From Lineus longissimus (taxonomy: Eukaryota; Nemertea; Pilidiophora; Heteronemertea; Lineidae), in assembly GCF_910592395.1 (NCBI RefSeq), contig NC_088313.1, forward strand, positions 20,044,437 to 20,108,436: DNA of 64,000 bases, in the 5' to 3' direction. Position 1 is the first letter of the stretch; the number at the start of each line of letters is the position of its first letter. The position numbers and the translations under genes were made by a program. Shown here piece by piece: positions 1 through 14,845 of this stretch. A model generated the notes under the pieces. The model had not been told where the DNA came from. It searched no databases and worked only from the letters and a program-made list of their open reading frames with translations.

Positions 1-797
1 CAAGGTCTGCAGCTGTAGCGGCTCTGACGCACTGCACCCTCGCGTTCTCGCTATGCTAACAAAACAGTTAGAATGCCTACATCAGAATAAAACAATCACC
101 TCTACTGATAAATTTATTTGGAGCCTAACTAACACTTAAAACTAAAAAATACCGAGTAAAATTTCGACTGCTTCTAGGCGCTGGTGACAAAGATCACTCT
201 CCATCCTCAGTGGGTTAATGCGTATAATTCTCAACTGAGCTGTTAGCTAGTTACATGTTCTGGTTATCTCAATGACGATCGTGAAATTAGTGATAAGGTG
301 TTCCACCCTCGACAATGGAAATAGCGGGCGATAGCGTCTTGCCGGGATATTTCTACGGCGTTTGCGAACGCGATGATTGCCACCTTATTTCCTGTGTCTT
401 TATCTCATAATACATTTCATGACGGGGCGCGTTCCGCGAGGGTCATGAAGGAACCGGCCAAGGTGACGATGCGTCATCAGAAAAGGCACAACATGGTCAA
501 GCGTTTAAACTGAAAGTGGTTGGAAATTGATGAACAGCAGGCTGAACTGAAATGATAAATTGGTTTATGAATTGAGATGCTGATATATTTGGAAGTTAGT
601 AAGAGGTAAACTTCTCAAAGGCACAAACCACTCCTTTTTATTGCACTTTTACTATTTGAGAACCAGAGAATGGTCCAAAGAGAAGAAGTATTTCAGACCT
701 ATTGATACAATTGCGATCATACCGAGGAAGTTTAGTTTAGTTTTTATATCCCATGATCATACATTGAAAAATCCACCTGTGTTATGGTTGTCATACA

Positions 798-820
798 ACC
801 TATATATGACCTATATATGA
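798..820. repeat. 11-bp unit repeated twice (cctatatatga)
   Basis: The exact 11-bp unit is repeated back to back in the intron. It is a minor feature. Confidence 0.7.
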
Positions 821-3800
821 GTAAACGAGCACATTTTCTAAAATTTTCATCGGCATCGTCCCTGCCCTTAAAGGGTTAATGCAACCTCCTGCTAAGGGGC
901 ATTACTGTGAACATTATCTGATAAATTCAAATGAGATCTCCGTCAGTTCAGCGCCGATGACACCTCGCAATAATCAAACATGCTCGCTGTGAAAATACGG
1001 GCAAATGATCGCAGTGCACGCATATCTGACAGCTATTTCAAGAAACACCAGAAATTTTTGAAGTCATCTGGATTGAAATTTAAAATGCAGTGTTGAATTT
1101 ATGCGGACTGACACTGACTGTGAACTGTAACGGCATGCGGTTTCTAGTATGCCAGTTCTGTCGAATTTTGAAAACAATATTGAAATGAAAACGGGAAACT
1201 TTCCCGGCTTAGGATTTTTTTATTGATAAATGTATCCATTGGTTGTTCTTACAATACGACAATGAGTTTGCTTGCAGTTATGACAACCTCTTTTTTTCTC
1301 AAAACGTACGGTTCTTCTAGACAGGACAGGTTGGAAATCAGTACAGTTAGTATCAAAAACCAGACACAGACATTCCAGACCTAACTTTAAAACAATGGGT
1401 TGATAAAATCAGATGAGCTATGAGGGTAGGACAGCGGCGATAAAAAGATCCCAGAAGACCATCATGTTTGCCTGTAATTCTTACTTCTCAATAAAAAAAC
1501 GATCGTAGAGAGTCGAGACTCTGGCTTCTGACCCTGAGATAATAGACAGGAGGCATTTCAAACACATTCAAACCACAACAATGAACCATCAGGCCAACAT
1601 GATTTCTATTAACCTCGGCACTACAACAACTAAAACCATCCAGTTATCATTCTTCTGAGACCAGTTATTAATCCGATGAGACTAGAGAAATACTAGCTAC
1701 CAAATAAATGTTGCATTCACGGCACCTGGGGTGCACTTTCAAACGGGAAGAATCTGAGAAAAGCTGTGGAGTCATAACTACACTTTGTTATTTCCCCATT
1801 TTGGTCGTTTTACAAATTTGTTTCGGCCGCCAGGGGACAGTTACCTGTTTGGGAGATCCCGCGGTATAATCAAGATTCTGACACCCCGTTATTTGCTGCA
1901 GATACTCAAGATTACAGATGGGTCTCCTGGGCCGTGATTTCATTCGCCAGACCCGTCTTTTCAGTCGATTTCATAATCAACGATAGGCCCTAAGGGATCT
2001 ATACATAAACAAACAAAATATCAAATAATATCGTGGTATTTCTAACCTGTCCTGGATGCTTGTAGTTATGATGATGTATCGTACATAAGAGACCGAGAAA
2101 TCATGAGTCAGGACTCAGGTATCCAAAAATCTAATTGCTGGTCGAGTTGCGAAAAGATCAAAATAATTATAAATCGGACAAGTTTTGAACGAGCACGAGA
2201 TGACAGTGCGAACTTCATCATTTTAGGAATAACCCATCGAAATGTCAAATATTAGTCGTCAACGCAGTGAGATGAATGATGCAATGTGATGGATGAAGCG
2301 AGATTACCATATTTAAAATGGTCGCCATTCTCGGTCGTCTTATTCAAATTCATCGACATGATGCCTGACGGGAACTTTTGTAAGATATGAAATGAAAATT
2401 ATCACAATTGCTGGATGGAAACAAAGAAATATACTCAAGTGTTTCAAACTTCAATTCAAATATAGACATACAGATCCAAGCGAGTCATACCAAGACAGAG
2501 AAATTCATTTGCAACTCTCGCTCGATCCGAGTCGCCGGAATCGCTAGTTCTTGATTGGTGGAGGTAATGAGCCACCTGCACCTCGGCGTATATAAGCAGG
2601 TGAAGCTGATACAAGACATCGTTCTCCTCCCACCGAGCCAAAATAACAGATGATAGAAGGACCATTCAATTTCAATTTGTTTCAATTGGAAAAAAATTGA
2701 AATATTTTTGGTGCATTCTGATGCTCCTCTTTCAGCAGCCTGAATAAAAAGCCAGAGAATATCTGCGCTGTACATTTTCCACAATAACGTATTATTTTGG
2801 CAATTATCGGTGGGTGTCCCTGCCCAAAAGAATGGCAATTATGTGTCATGGTTGCGTATCACAATGATTCTTCATGGGTACGCCTGACATGAACGATGTT
2901 TTAGTCGATTCGTTCTCATTTAAGGCGAGCTCTCGAGGCGATGCCGTCAAACCTCCCTCCATGCTATCAATAAAGCTAAGCAATTAGCCTAATAGCATGA
3001 GGATATCGTATTTGCAGAGAACTGCTGGTTTTCATTTGTGAAATTAAAATCTAGCACGGTATAGTGTAGCCTATGAAGGCCGCCGCGAAAACAAACATTG
3101 TGTATGGAATTCATGATATTTTCAATCATAAATCTTTTGGACTCCGCGTTATTTTTACGCAGAATACCTTCTGTTATGAAATGATATGTCCAATGCATTG
3201 TCTTGGTTAGCAAATATCCACCATGCAAAGTCAACAGCAAAATAATTCAGAAAATATCAAACAATTATATTTGTATTGAATGGATGTTGATAACTCAAAT
3301 GTAAAAACTTTTAATTTCTTGATTGATAAACAAAACTTCTTTTCAATAATTTCCCTTTTATCTCGGATCCATTTCGTTATGCCTTAATGCAAATTTTGAT
3401 GAGTTAAATATCTCCCAGACACAAACGTCCCCGAGGAACCAATCAAAAATCGGAAAAACTGATTCAAAAACCGCTTATATTGTCTAAACCGGTGAAATCG
3501 TTCCAAAGGGAATCCTCACACGTGAAACAAACCAACCAAAACACATTTGTCCATTAACAGTAAAATCCACGAAAATTTGAAAAAAAGTTAAAATCGCGAA
3601 AGAATACGAACTGAGATTTATTTCTCATCAAATACTGCATTACTCAAATCTGATGTCGTCTATTTCTGCATCTTTTGCCACATTTTGTGGCCCCGTTATA
3701 CTATATAATGAGCAAGCTAGGTATTTCATGTCGGGTATGCGCACTGGGGCTTAATACAATGCATTAACGACTCCCATAGCTCTACCTGTACACTCGGAAT

Positions 3801-4514
3801 ATCAGTAAACGTCAATAACTCGCCTATAATGGCGCAAAAATCTCGGGCTTGTATTATTTGAAATGAATTAGAAGTGCGTTTCTATGAGGCCCTGTGGGAT
3901 TCTATGCTCATATCAGATGTGTAAAGTCGGGAATAATTTCATCAATTTCAACTCGAGGTTGGTACGAAGATGCTGTGTATTTCATGCAGAAATTGTACAT
4001 ATTTATACAGAGCTTCAGATTATATCAGGTTGAAACTGATATAGCTTTTATTACTGGGATTCTTTGTTATGATATATTTCCAAGAACATCACTCATGTGA
4101 CTTCTTAAAGGGGCAATGTATTGCAGTGGTATAAATCTCTAGATCAGACACCAAATAAACAAAACAAGAAAGAAGCAAAAGAATGATAAGTGTCTAGCTC
4201 AAGGAAAAACACAAGCTGGCACAGATAAAATATTGGTACAGAAATTAGAACTTCTCATGCATGCACATGCATGTTTATTGACTCGAATTCTAGCGAAAAT
4301 GGTTGATATAAAATCTAACCACTTTATGGTAATATCTGAAGGTTTATCTGGATTATATTACTCAATGTGGACGAAAACATAATTGATGTGAGACGCTGCT
4401 AGAGCACTCGTACATTCGCTGACTTCACCACTAAATTTAGCTCATGGTTCAGAATGAGTTGACTGGTGACTCTGCCACAGGATGACGCTGTACTGCTTCA
4501 ATTCAATGCTTCTA

Positions 4515-5115
4515 ATCAGTCTTAAATAAACAGCTTTTTGTGGTTGTTATAACCAGCTAGGGTTGATTTAACCATCCTTCCGCCTTGCAATAATCAGTCT
4601 CTCTGTAGGCCTACTGTTTGAAAAGTTGTTAAAATCAGTGCCTTTTATATTGCTTCAATGTTTGTAACAATCAGCCGTTCAAGTATTGCTTTAAATGTTG
4701 TTATAATCAGCCTTTTGTATCACTTTATTGTTACTACCAGTCTTTTTGTATTTGTTTTAACGATGTCATAATCAGCACCTTTGTATTGCTTCTAATGATG
4801 TCATAATCAGTCCTTCAATTATACTTCAAATGCTGTTACTTCCAGTCTTTTGTATTCCTTCAAATGATGTTACGATGAGCCTTTCATGCAATGCTTCTAA
4901 TGATGTCATAATCAGCCCTTCAGTAGTAATTCAAAAGCTGTTACTATAACATGTATAGGGTTGATCCATACTTGCTATCAACCTTTTGTATACCTTCAAT
5001 TGTTGATAATACCAACGTCTTGTAGTCTTTCAAATGGCATTATTATCCGTCTAATGTACTGCTAAAATGTATTTAACAATCAGCAGTGTAACATAACCCT
5101 ACTATGTATTACTTC
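4515..5115. repeat. Degenerate 35-bp minisatellite
   Basis: The word aatcag(t/c)cctt recurs about every 35 bp with tgtattgcttcaatg and ttgttat between, over about 600 bp. Clear phases are 4766, 4801 and 4906, the last pair being three units (105 bp) apart and more alike than neighbours. The edges fade gradually. It lies in COE intron 6. Confidence 0.85.
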
Positions 5116-8100
5116 AATGGTTTACCAATCATACTCAAGTATTTCAAGGTTGGAGCTCACAGGAATATTACCTATCATAATCGTCAGGAATGTCACCATG
5201 TGATGAAATATGCAACCATTGGTTAACTTGAATGATGAATGGCAGAGCATTGGAGGTGTTCCTTTATTAATGACCACCAATGTGATATAGCGGCCATTTT
5301 CTGGAATGAAGTATTTGCATATTTGATGAGGAACTTTGCTGGTCGGTTCATTGTATTCATATATCATTTTTGTAACCTTGTATGTACATGAACGTTAAGT
5401 ATAAGCTTGCGGGATGTTGGAAGACCGGTTATACACTTCTGCAGACTGCTGCTTCAATATGTCTTACAACCTAGAAATGTTACGCTTAAACAAAATATAA
5501 GCTGGTTGTGGCAATTTCTGTCACGAAAAGCATTCTTCATGTAAACGTGTCAACTGACGATGCTTTGGCCCGAGCATGTATTTCACAGCCAGAGCACAAT
5601 TGCCAGTAGTTTTTCAAATTACTCAGTAACAGTAAGTTAAGAAATGGTAAAATGAGCTAGATAACAGCAGCAAATTAATGATTGGTCATTCTAAGATCTA
5701 AACAAATAGGATGCTAAAGCCTCACGGGGCGTTTCTAGCATTCAGCGTCTCTTACCAAATGGGGAGAAAACCTGACCAATTGGCAGCAAAGACAGAAACC
5801 ATTCATTTGGAGGTTGGCAAATTACGGAGCGTATCACCAAAATAAGGCATTATGGGAAGTCTTCACAGAATCGTGCAGTTAATCAAGCTACTCTGGGCTC
5901 ACCAAATAGTGTGCTCTGACAAAGTGCTTTCCATACCATCTTGAACAGGTTTTAACTGCAACCTTCCTTCATAATGTGAGTATCTATTGGTCCAAGATAG
6001 GGTGAAAGCTGCTCTAACTGCCATTTCATCTCAAGCTGATGAGAAACGATGTATACGTTGACTACAGAAAGGTACATTGTTCTTGGCAATATGAGCATGG
6101 AAACACCAGATGACCAAAGCAATTTGGTAGTTTCTAATGTGTTATAAATATCTCCTAAGGGGATGCTTCAATTGGGTATTATGGGCTCGGACTCGAATAA
6201 AACCGTATGTGTCTATTTCCACTGACCAGTCCGACCCCTTGGGTCATATCAACAAAATTCCCCGCATCGCCTCAATTAAAAGTTATAAAACCTGACGAGG
6301 GATTCGATTCTCTGCACATTTCCCAATTACTGCCCGTACCTGGACATTCTCTGTTCAGGTCCCTAAGCTGGTCAGATAGATGGGATAGTGTTTTAATGCC
6401 ACTTTGGCTCCACCGAGGGGACCTTGCCCACAATTAGGAAGCCGCTAGTCGCCGGACAGACTCGCCAATTGTTTTATAGCGTACCCATACCGCCGAGTCT
6501 GTGACCTGGGAGTTGCATGGTCAGGCTTAATCAAGCCAGAACGTATGACAACTCACAACTGAGGGTGGAGAAAAAGCATCACATGCAATATTGCTTTTTA
6601 CATTGACTCCACATTGCTATTTCGGTCAAAGTGCATCTCCCATGACACTAAAAAATCTTTGCCAAAGTTTTTTCGATGTGTTTGAACTTATTTTAGGTAT
6701 CAGAAAGCATCCCAGTTGAACATCATGCACTGAGATGGGATAAAGTGATTCGCCTCTGACCAACTTTAGACTAGATGTCGACTTGCCTAAAAGGCGTCAA
6801 ATGTTGACTGGAGAAAGATGCTTTAACTGAAGGTGTTTGATCATCCATCATCCTGACGCCCAATCAGACAGGTACAAATGAAACGGAATAAAGCACCCAT
6901 CTATTCCCGCAACCCTCTACTCATCAATGTGACTGAAGACAGCCAAAATGACCAAAACGCATGCGGAATTGTGTTTTCTGTTTCTGTGATCTTCGGCTGG
7001 CATCTGGTGGACGTTTCATAAGGCTTAGTCTCCTCGAGTTGCAATTAACGAGGAATCAGCGATGAGATAATGAATGCAGAGACACTGATGGACTGATTGC
7101 TTCTCGCTTGCTACAGGTTCAATGGACGGTGTTAACTCTTGGCAACTGATACGTTCATCAGCTTGCTTTAACAATTGACCGAATTACTTCTTAGAAGGAT
7201 TATACAACTGTAGTTGTATCTAGGCTTATTGCCAATTTCCCTTGGCACTGGCACACTGCTTTGGCTGTCAATTTATTTATTAAACAAATGATGAAAAAAA
7301 TTTCACGAAATATTCTATCACAGCAATAACACCAGTGCTGATACCAAGGCATTAGGTAATCAGCTTTCAAATTATCTATACCAACACATAATCGTCTTCC
7401 TTTTAAAAAAAAGAAGACAAGAAACCAGCATCCCTTTCCTGGAGATAAGCATGGCACTTTCTCTCACCATAAGAAGTGTGCTATTCACAAACACGGCACC
7501 ATTTAACAACATGCCACTGTTTCTCTCCAGAATACCGTGCGTGCACCTCACCCGGTATAACATAGCGCTGTCACATATGGCGGTAAATGACTTAAACTTC
7601 ATTACGACCATTGCTCATATAGCGGCAGAAATTAGTTAACAGGAACAAGAGCGTAAATTTACTTTTCTTTTAAGACTTCCTAACGATTTTACGGGTGTCG
7701 GGTCTTGAGGGACCATTATCTACTTGGAGCTGACAAATTCCATTATAGAATTGAGCCGGTGCTGCTGTAGAGTCGGCGAATTTACACAGATATGATATTG
7801 TTTTAATGGTAAAACCCGCCATTTCATTGCGCGCTATTCCCCAGGCCCGGCCGCCTATAACAAGAAGATGCTTTGTTTAGTCCCGGAGGTACTGGGAGGA
7901 TAAACGCTCCAAATTTGCGCTCACTTTCAGGAATTGCCGCAGATGTTTTCGGTTTGTTTGTGTTTAGCTTTGGTACAGTTCGATCAAGATGATTGGGACT
8001 TTTATGCCATTGAAGAGTGGAAAAAAGGACCATTAAACTATCAAGGTTACTTAAAGACCATATTGACTCTAAAATTGATAGTGAATAGTGATCACCAAAC

Positions 8101-10163
8101 AATTGGTGGGTGTACGTACCGAGCTGGCCAGCATCCTTCCAGTTCAGAGGGTTATAGTTGATACGTCATGACGTACAGGACAATCAAACGGAAGATACGC
8201 AAGTTTGACAGATCGTCATTCACAACGGTATTATCAGCGGACCACAGCAGTCACATCACGTCTTGACCAGTTCAGAGGGTTATGGATGACTGGGGTCGGA
8301 GGCCTGTTGTTAGCCTTCGGAAAGTTCTCAGATGAAATGTCAGTGAGCTTCCGATGGGAACTTATGCTAAGAATCCTGTCTAGACGGGCTGGAACTGCAG
8401 TACTAATGGCAAAGACATTGGACTCTTTGGATAGATCTTTCTACCGTAAATGCCTCATTCCCAAGAAAAAATCTTCTCATCCATTCATCGGCCAAATCAG
8501 ATACAAAAACATCTCTTCATGGCTTCTGGTCTTAAATCCTGACAAATCTAACGCTACGAAACGTTTTTTTGACGAAACGTCATAAAACCTACTGATTCCC
8601 TCGCATCGTCTTAACAGCCTCTCAGCAGCTGTGTGTGCAACTACTGTTTTCATCAGTCTCCAATTATAGCCCACAATGTGGTCTGCTGATTGGATGATGA
8701 GTAATGGCCTCTAAACACCCCATCTTAACCAGGCTTTTTGAGTCAGAAAATAGCGGCAATTGTGCTCAGTAGGGGTCGGAGCTAATCATATCATACGGAA
8801 AGACCAAGTATCAAGATTCTGCTAACGATTTCAATTTATATAGCAATTTCTATTGCATTCTGTCGCATTCTGTCATGTACGGCATGGTGCATGAATAAAA
8901 CACTACTATTTCTACGAAGTATCTTGCAATAATCCTCACTATAAAGCACTCTGTTCATCACCTGTGATGCTGTAGTACTCCGTATGTATGATACTTCATA
9001 TACCATGTTGCATACCAAACCCGATAATAGGACAATTGTTTGAGCTATTATAATAGGCGGGGTCATTTTCTTCTGACAAAGACCGTACATTAGAGCAATG
9101 CCTGGACCACTTCGTGGCAGAACCCAGTGTGCAATGACAAAGCCATCATTTACATAGACGAGTGATACAGCACTCTTGAGCTAATGTCATTACGAATGTG
9201 ATAACAATTTCCCGCCGACAAGCCCGATATTATGCACGACAATTCCTGCTCAAAGTCATAATTTATTCATATGCAAGACCTGGATAGTTATAAATTATTA
9301 ACCTATTCAGTGAACAGGAATAATGAGAAGATCAGATTGTGTGTACCTTGGATTTTGAGTTCGAAAAACGAAAAAAACATGGGTCACTTTTTTGGTTTGC
9401 CTCAGTCTGAAATCCTCGTCACAATACCATTCTTATCTATCCCGATGAATTTTTCATGACCAAGCGATAAAAGCAAGACGATAGTTCATTTTTCATTTTG
9501 ATGTAGTGTACACGATCCTCATAATAAAGTTTATCTGCCCGCGATGACTTTGCAGTATAAATGTTTTATGAAGCAAGCCAGAGCGTGTTATGCTAATGAA
9601 TGTCAGGAGCAGCTCAACCGAATTTCTATCCAGTACTGTTCCAGAGGATCTCGATTCCACCGTCCGATCGCGACTATTGATATGACAGAAGTTGCACAAC
9701 TTGCACATGTACATCTTACGTACACGATGTTTGATCTTCCGTCGTCCAATTGGATTTGCCGTATAACATTTCATATTTGATCATATTCATTGGCAGACGA
9801 CAGTAGAATGTCGGTTTAGGTTTCGTATGAATATTCATGAGCTTGTTTGATCATGAATGAAGGCCATCCGGTCACACTAAACTGTGAACACTGATATTCT
9901 TGTACATTTCAGTTTATGAAAAATCATATGCCCGAACTGAAAATTGAAGTTGATGGTTGAGAAATTTTTTACTTTTAACCAAAAACGATGGCAATTAATG
10001 TAATTTCATTGGAGTCATTAGACAAAGATTCACTAGCTGACTCAGAGGAACACCGGACTTTCAGAAACCGCTTGTCCGGGTTCGATCCAGTCAAATCGTG
10101 TTCTTGTTGATAAAGAACACCACTGCAATACTACCCAATATGGTAATCTATTGCGTTGTCATT

Positions 10164-10325
10164 GAGGGTTAACGTCTGGACACTTGTCGAGTGGACATTT
10201 TAACCCTATGACTGGTGAAAATGCGACTGTGTTTTCTGTCTGGAAGGGCAAGATCCTTCCTATTCCCTTCAAGGGTTAAAGGCCCGGACACATCGCCAGT
10301 GGGCATTCCTACCCTATGGCTAACG
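10164..10325. repeat. Diverged direct duplication, period about 108 bp
   Basis: The words agggttaa, ggacac, gtgg(a/g)catt and accctatg occur in the same order at 10165-10210 and 10272-10318. It shows in the minus-strand reading as SHRV-x-M repeated. No gene is associated. Confidence 0.7.
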
Positions 10326-11234
10326 TAGTCCCATGACACCATACTCCTTGACCTAGCAAATGTGATCCAGTGCGCCAATCCACCATACTGCAATCCAACC
10401 GCCGAACAGACGAGCAATGACTCTTACTAGATTACGCTATTCTTCACCAATCGATGTCTTTGCATGACACAGTCGCCAACACGAGATATACGGCGAAAAT
10501 TCATTGAACTCCACGTCGAATCACAAAGTCATAAATATAGAAAATCAACACAGAGCCCCAAAGGGAGAAGTACCTGTGTTCCCGCACTACCCGACGGAAT
10601 ACGCGGTCCCATGGGCCGCCATTTCCCATACGGCAAATTAAAGTCGTCTCTGTAGCACGCCATGACAAAATGATAGATTCGCAGATATGGTGTTTTCTAT
10701 ACTCAAAGAGTGCTGATGTGTAAATGGTGCGTCCCGGCGGACATATTAGTTGAGTTGCTTAGGGATTTCCTACAATGCCCCGCTCTCTCCTTGGCGTTTT
10801 CTTGACAGCGAATTCTCGATAGAAAGCAATGTAATAGGTTGTAGATGGCGTATTCTAAAGACATATTGATATGTTTATCCAAACAGGATCACTGGACTGG
10901 GGTCCCTTGAGTCTGAAGCAGGTTGTGGAATGTTCGCTTCGGGATGCCAGGGGATAAGCGTAGTACTACAAAAAGCCAAGAGCGCCAAAAAACTAACCCT
11001 ATTGGTTTCCTAAGTGAATGAGATCTCTAGGTTAAGCCCATGTTATTTCCCTTTGGGGTATTCAACGTCAGGCCGGGCTTTATCTTGAAAGATGAAATAT
11101 TATGTACTTTGGAGAGAGAGAGAAAAAACCCCAGTGCATTTACTACGTGTGTTTAGAAAGATGTACAACTCGGGAGTACAGTTGCGATGCAAAGTAACTA
11201 ACCACTCTAGGTTATTATCAACCATGCAACTTGC

Positions 11235-11320
11235 CTGAATGGCCAAGGAATTGAACCTGGGACCTCTACTGCCACTTGTAAAGCAGATAGGACAGCCGTT
11301 CGACCATCACAACTCAGCTG
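11235..11320 (-). mobile_element. tRNA-like SINE head or pseudo-tRNA
   Basis: The minus strand has an A box tggtcgaacgg (11296-11306) and a B box ggttcaattcc (11247-11257) with a 38-nt interval, the spacing of a Pol III tRNA promoter. The acceptor arms do not pair and the T stem has a mismatch, so it is not a functional tRNA. A tRNA-derived SINE is the likely origin; no tail or target duplication was found. Confidence 0.45.
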
Positions 11321-12437
11321 CATTGGAAGGCTCTTCGGAGAGTGATACAGCCCTTCAAGATGAGATTATTTGAGCCAACAATGCTGAGGCCACTCGAGTC
11401 CCCCAATAACTTTGGCAAACACTCCAAGTCACTTCTGGCCACTTAATGATGTATAACAAGCAATAGAAGTGTTCAAGTGACCAAGTGGAGGGAGGATTGT
11501 TGGCTCTAGATGTTGTGTACACAACCCAAGAGCAGCAAATGCACTCTTTCTGGTCTATCGGAATGGAACTGCACTGCACTCATAAGAATCTAATCGCTGC
11601 ATGATGTTGAAGAGACGAATGATGGGTCAGAATCCACCAGTGGTTGTCATTCTCTTCTAACGTTACTGAGGCAACTGGAAGGCAGAGGAAGGCATTGGAT
11701 TTACGAGACATTTCCACCAAACCTTGTATCCATACTTCTTACTCAGCAGGACACGGTTGGGTTAGTTGTCTTTCAGTGACACTGATTATGAGTAGAGTTT
11801 GATGAAGCCTCACTTCGTTGCTGAAACAACCGCTTCATTGCAGCACTATTACAACTTTCCATGCTTTCTTTCAATAAAACCAGCAGTGTTGATAAGACTG
11901 AGAACAGCTTCCAGTGATCTCACTCGATGAGTAATCAGTAGATAATGAGTAAACAACCGCATCACAACTAGAGCCATGTCACTGGAATAATCCACATGAC
12001 CGCCAACAATATTTGCCCGATGAGCCGCGGCGTACTTAATATTAGTAATTGCAAAAGCTGCAGATTACTGAGAAGTGTTTTATAATTAAAGATATCATTT
12101 TGATGACGGCGATGACAAGCTTAATAAGGTCTCATTAACTGGTTCTTAGTCTTGGCCTATTGCGCCCATCTGATGTTGGGGATAACTCTGATGATATTAG
12201 CGGGAATTTCATCAGAAATTTGTGAGGCGAGCCATGAAATGTTGTAATGTTCTGATGCGTAGAATCAATAATGCAACAGATTCAGTGTTTGAGGAGAAGT
12301 GAGATGAGAATGTTCTTACCACAACTGGCAAATTTGACTTGATGACCGACGGTCCTCGGCTGCCAGCTTGTAGAACCTTCTACAACAGCACATTCATCTT
12401 TCTCAAGGATGCCCCCTGTCATCAGACCAATGGTGGT

Positions 12438-12500
12438 TCAGTAGGTCTCTGGCCAGTGGTCAAGTGGTCCCTGGTTCGATCCCTACTGTGGGCGTGAGAC
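12438..12500 (+). mobile_element. tRNA-like SINE fragment
   Basis: It carries a perfect B box (ggttcgatccc, 12473-12483) and an A-box-like tggtcaagtgg just before it, closer than in a tRNA. The words cagtagg and cctactg flank it as an inverted pair. It looks like a rearranged tRNA-derived element. Confidence 0.4.
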
Positions 12501-14782
12501 TCCAGGCATTTCTCTTTGCCTCTGTGACTTTGTCCATTATACGAGGTGCAAAATAAGTTGTCACCACATTTTGGTAGAGGTCTTCTCCTTGCCCAGGAAA
12601 ATTCTTGAGATACTTAGTGTTTTTTATTTCGACTTCTGCAGCTCCAGATTATGCACTGAATCCACATACTATATGCTCAGTCTCAAAATCTGAATCAGAA
12701 TCGCTTCATCCTGAACCACTTAAGAAAACCACTACAGAAATGCCTCCTCCCCAGAACAGCATGTCTATCCTTTTTTCTGTAACAGCTTGAGTATATTCAT
12801 ACGCAGGTCCGATTATACATTTTGATCCCCGCCATCAATTTACAAATTAGAAAATCATGTCAGCATTGTGCGATCTCTGATCGGGTGGCTCGAGGAGAGC
12901 TCCCAATTCACTGATTCAATCAAATTTTCATAACTTCCATAACCCGTACACAAACCCAGGATCTAACTAGATTGTTGAGACAAAGAATAGTTTGGAGATC
13001 TTCGTGGTAACCAAGACAACGTAAACCACACCCGGCCGATTTTGCCATTTGTAGCTTTGGATTCTGACAAGTGATGTCCCTAATGGCCGGGAATCCGGCT
13101 TGGCTCGGTTTACCGGCTCATTCCTCATTCTATATCATTCCACTCTAGATATCACGTGCACGGTATCGTGCCGGAATGTGGTTGATGGACAAACAGACAG
13201 AAAAAGAAATGAGATTAAACCAAGCGTTCCAGAGGAGGAGGGATTTTGTAAACAATGAGCAGAAATGGACCATTTTTGATGAAAACATCCAATTTGTACG
13301 TCTCTAAGCATGGTTTTAGCAACGCTTGACTATATCCTGGCAACTGGCAGAAACCAAGTCTTCTGATTCAGGTTTATCCACCTGAGGTTAAACTGTGGAT
13401 ACATAGCATGGACTTCGTACAGTGAGAGGATTTGGTAAACAATTGGCAAAAAGTGCTCTGGGCCCCAATATGGAAATTGATGTATGTGGTAGAAAAGTGA
13501 AATGATGATAAATCAGCCAGTTTGTTCCGTCCGCTTTAAACCATCTTGACCAGAACTGCATGTTTAAAAACAGATGTTTGATGTGTATAAATGTGAACTT
13601 GCACCAAGTGAAATTGTGAAAAAGTTCAACCATGCTGAATTCACTTTTTATCATGAAACGTCAGAAATTGCGAAAACTTGTAAAGTAGGACCAGCTCATT
13701 TGGCAATTGGTTGTATTGGATCCCGGGTTAACACCACTGCATCCCCCAGGGACGAGGCTGAATATTCATGCGTACATGACTTGGGGATATAATTGACAGC
13801 TGTCAGGTTGCAGTACGTCAATTAATGCCGCAATATGATTCGCCAGCTGACTTATTTATTACATAGTCAGCAATTAAACATTTTAAAATTTCTCAGTAAT
13901 CCGTTGTCCTCTGGGAAAAGTCACCCGAAGGTTGAATATTAAAACGTCCGAAGTTAATTTTCCAAACATTTCTGGAAGTGGAAACTTTTCTGAAAATTCT
14001 GTTATTATTGTTTCCCCAAATCAGTTAATTGGTTAAAAACGACATCTGATCAATGTCAAAACTACGATAAATGATTTTAATCCACTTTAGATAGAGGGTC
14101 AGTCTTTGAAAATTCACCAAGCTTTTCAATGAAGCCAACAAGCATGAAATAATAACCGATATACAGATACATGCAGTATGACTCTGAGCATGTATAATTT
14201 ACTGCTTTAGTACACCCCACTAAACATGCAAATATTACATCAATAATTAAAGTGATTGCAATAATTATCAAATTGGTATGAACACAATGCCCAGCGGTAC
14301 TGTAGGTCATACAAAAAACGCCTCCAAGTAGTATTATGACCGAATCGTGTGGCTTCATATATTGTCAACGGTGTCATAAATCTTGGGATGTGTCGAATGA
14401 TGCACAAGAGGAACCAAGACAAGGCAGCAAAATCATCGGAGTCGATCCACAGATTCCGCGTCAGCAACATCGTAAAATGATCTGAAACACTTTCAGGTTG
14501 CTTTTTACAAACTTGAATGGAGGGACTAGATACAGTTGGATTCTCTCCATAACCTTAGAATAGACTGGAAGAACAGAATCAATCCATTTCAGGAGTCGTT
14601 GGTAGCTAATGAATATTCTTTCCCAGCCACAGCACCGTGATATGACAGATCAGAATCTCCCTTGTCTAACAAGATAACTGTTAATTCATAAAGATAGTGC
14701 CCAAGCACAATCGAAGGTCTCAACTTGTCGAAGTTGAAGTGACCTCTTGACACTAACTGTCATAGAGACAGCTGTGGAAGCC

Positions 14783-14845
14783 CCCTCGGGAGCCCCAGTT
14801 GTAGCTATCAAACCCCTGGGGACCCTCAGTTGTAGCCTTTAATGT
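14783..14845. promoter_or_regulatory. 31-bp duplication with paired COE-type motifs
   Basis: Two copies of a 31-bp unit each carry a CCCNNGGGA motif (CCCTCGGGA at 14783-14791 and CCCTGGGGA at 14814-14822) followed by ccc-cagttgtagc. A paired arrangement in the gene's own large intron could be an autoregulatory element. No functional evidence is available from sequence. Confidence 0.35.

Noticed and set aside
8205-8585. 126-codon plus-strand ORF
   Set aside because: No recognisable domain, motif or splice context; length is within chance for a window of this size.
10030-10100. tRNA-like boxes (tagctgactcag and ggttcgatcc)
   Set aside because: Stems do not pair; anticodon arm cannot be formed. 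Too weak for a tRNA or SINE call.
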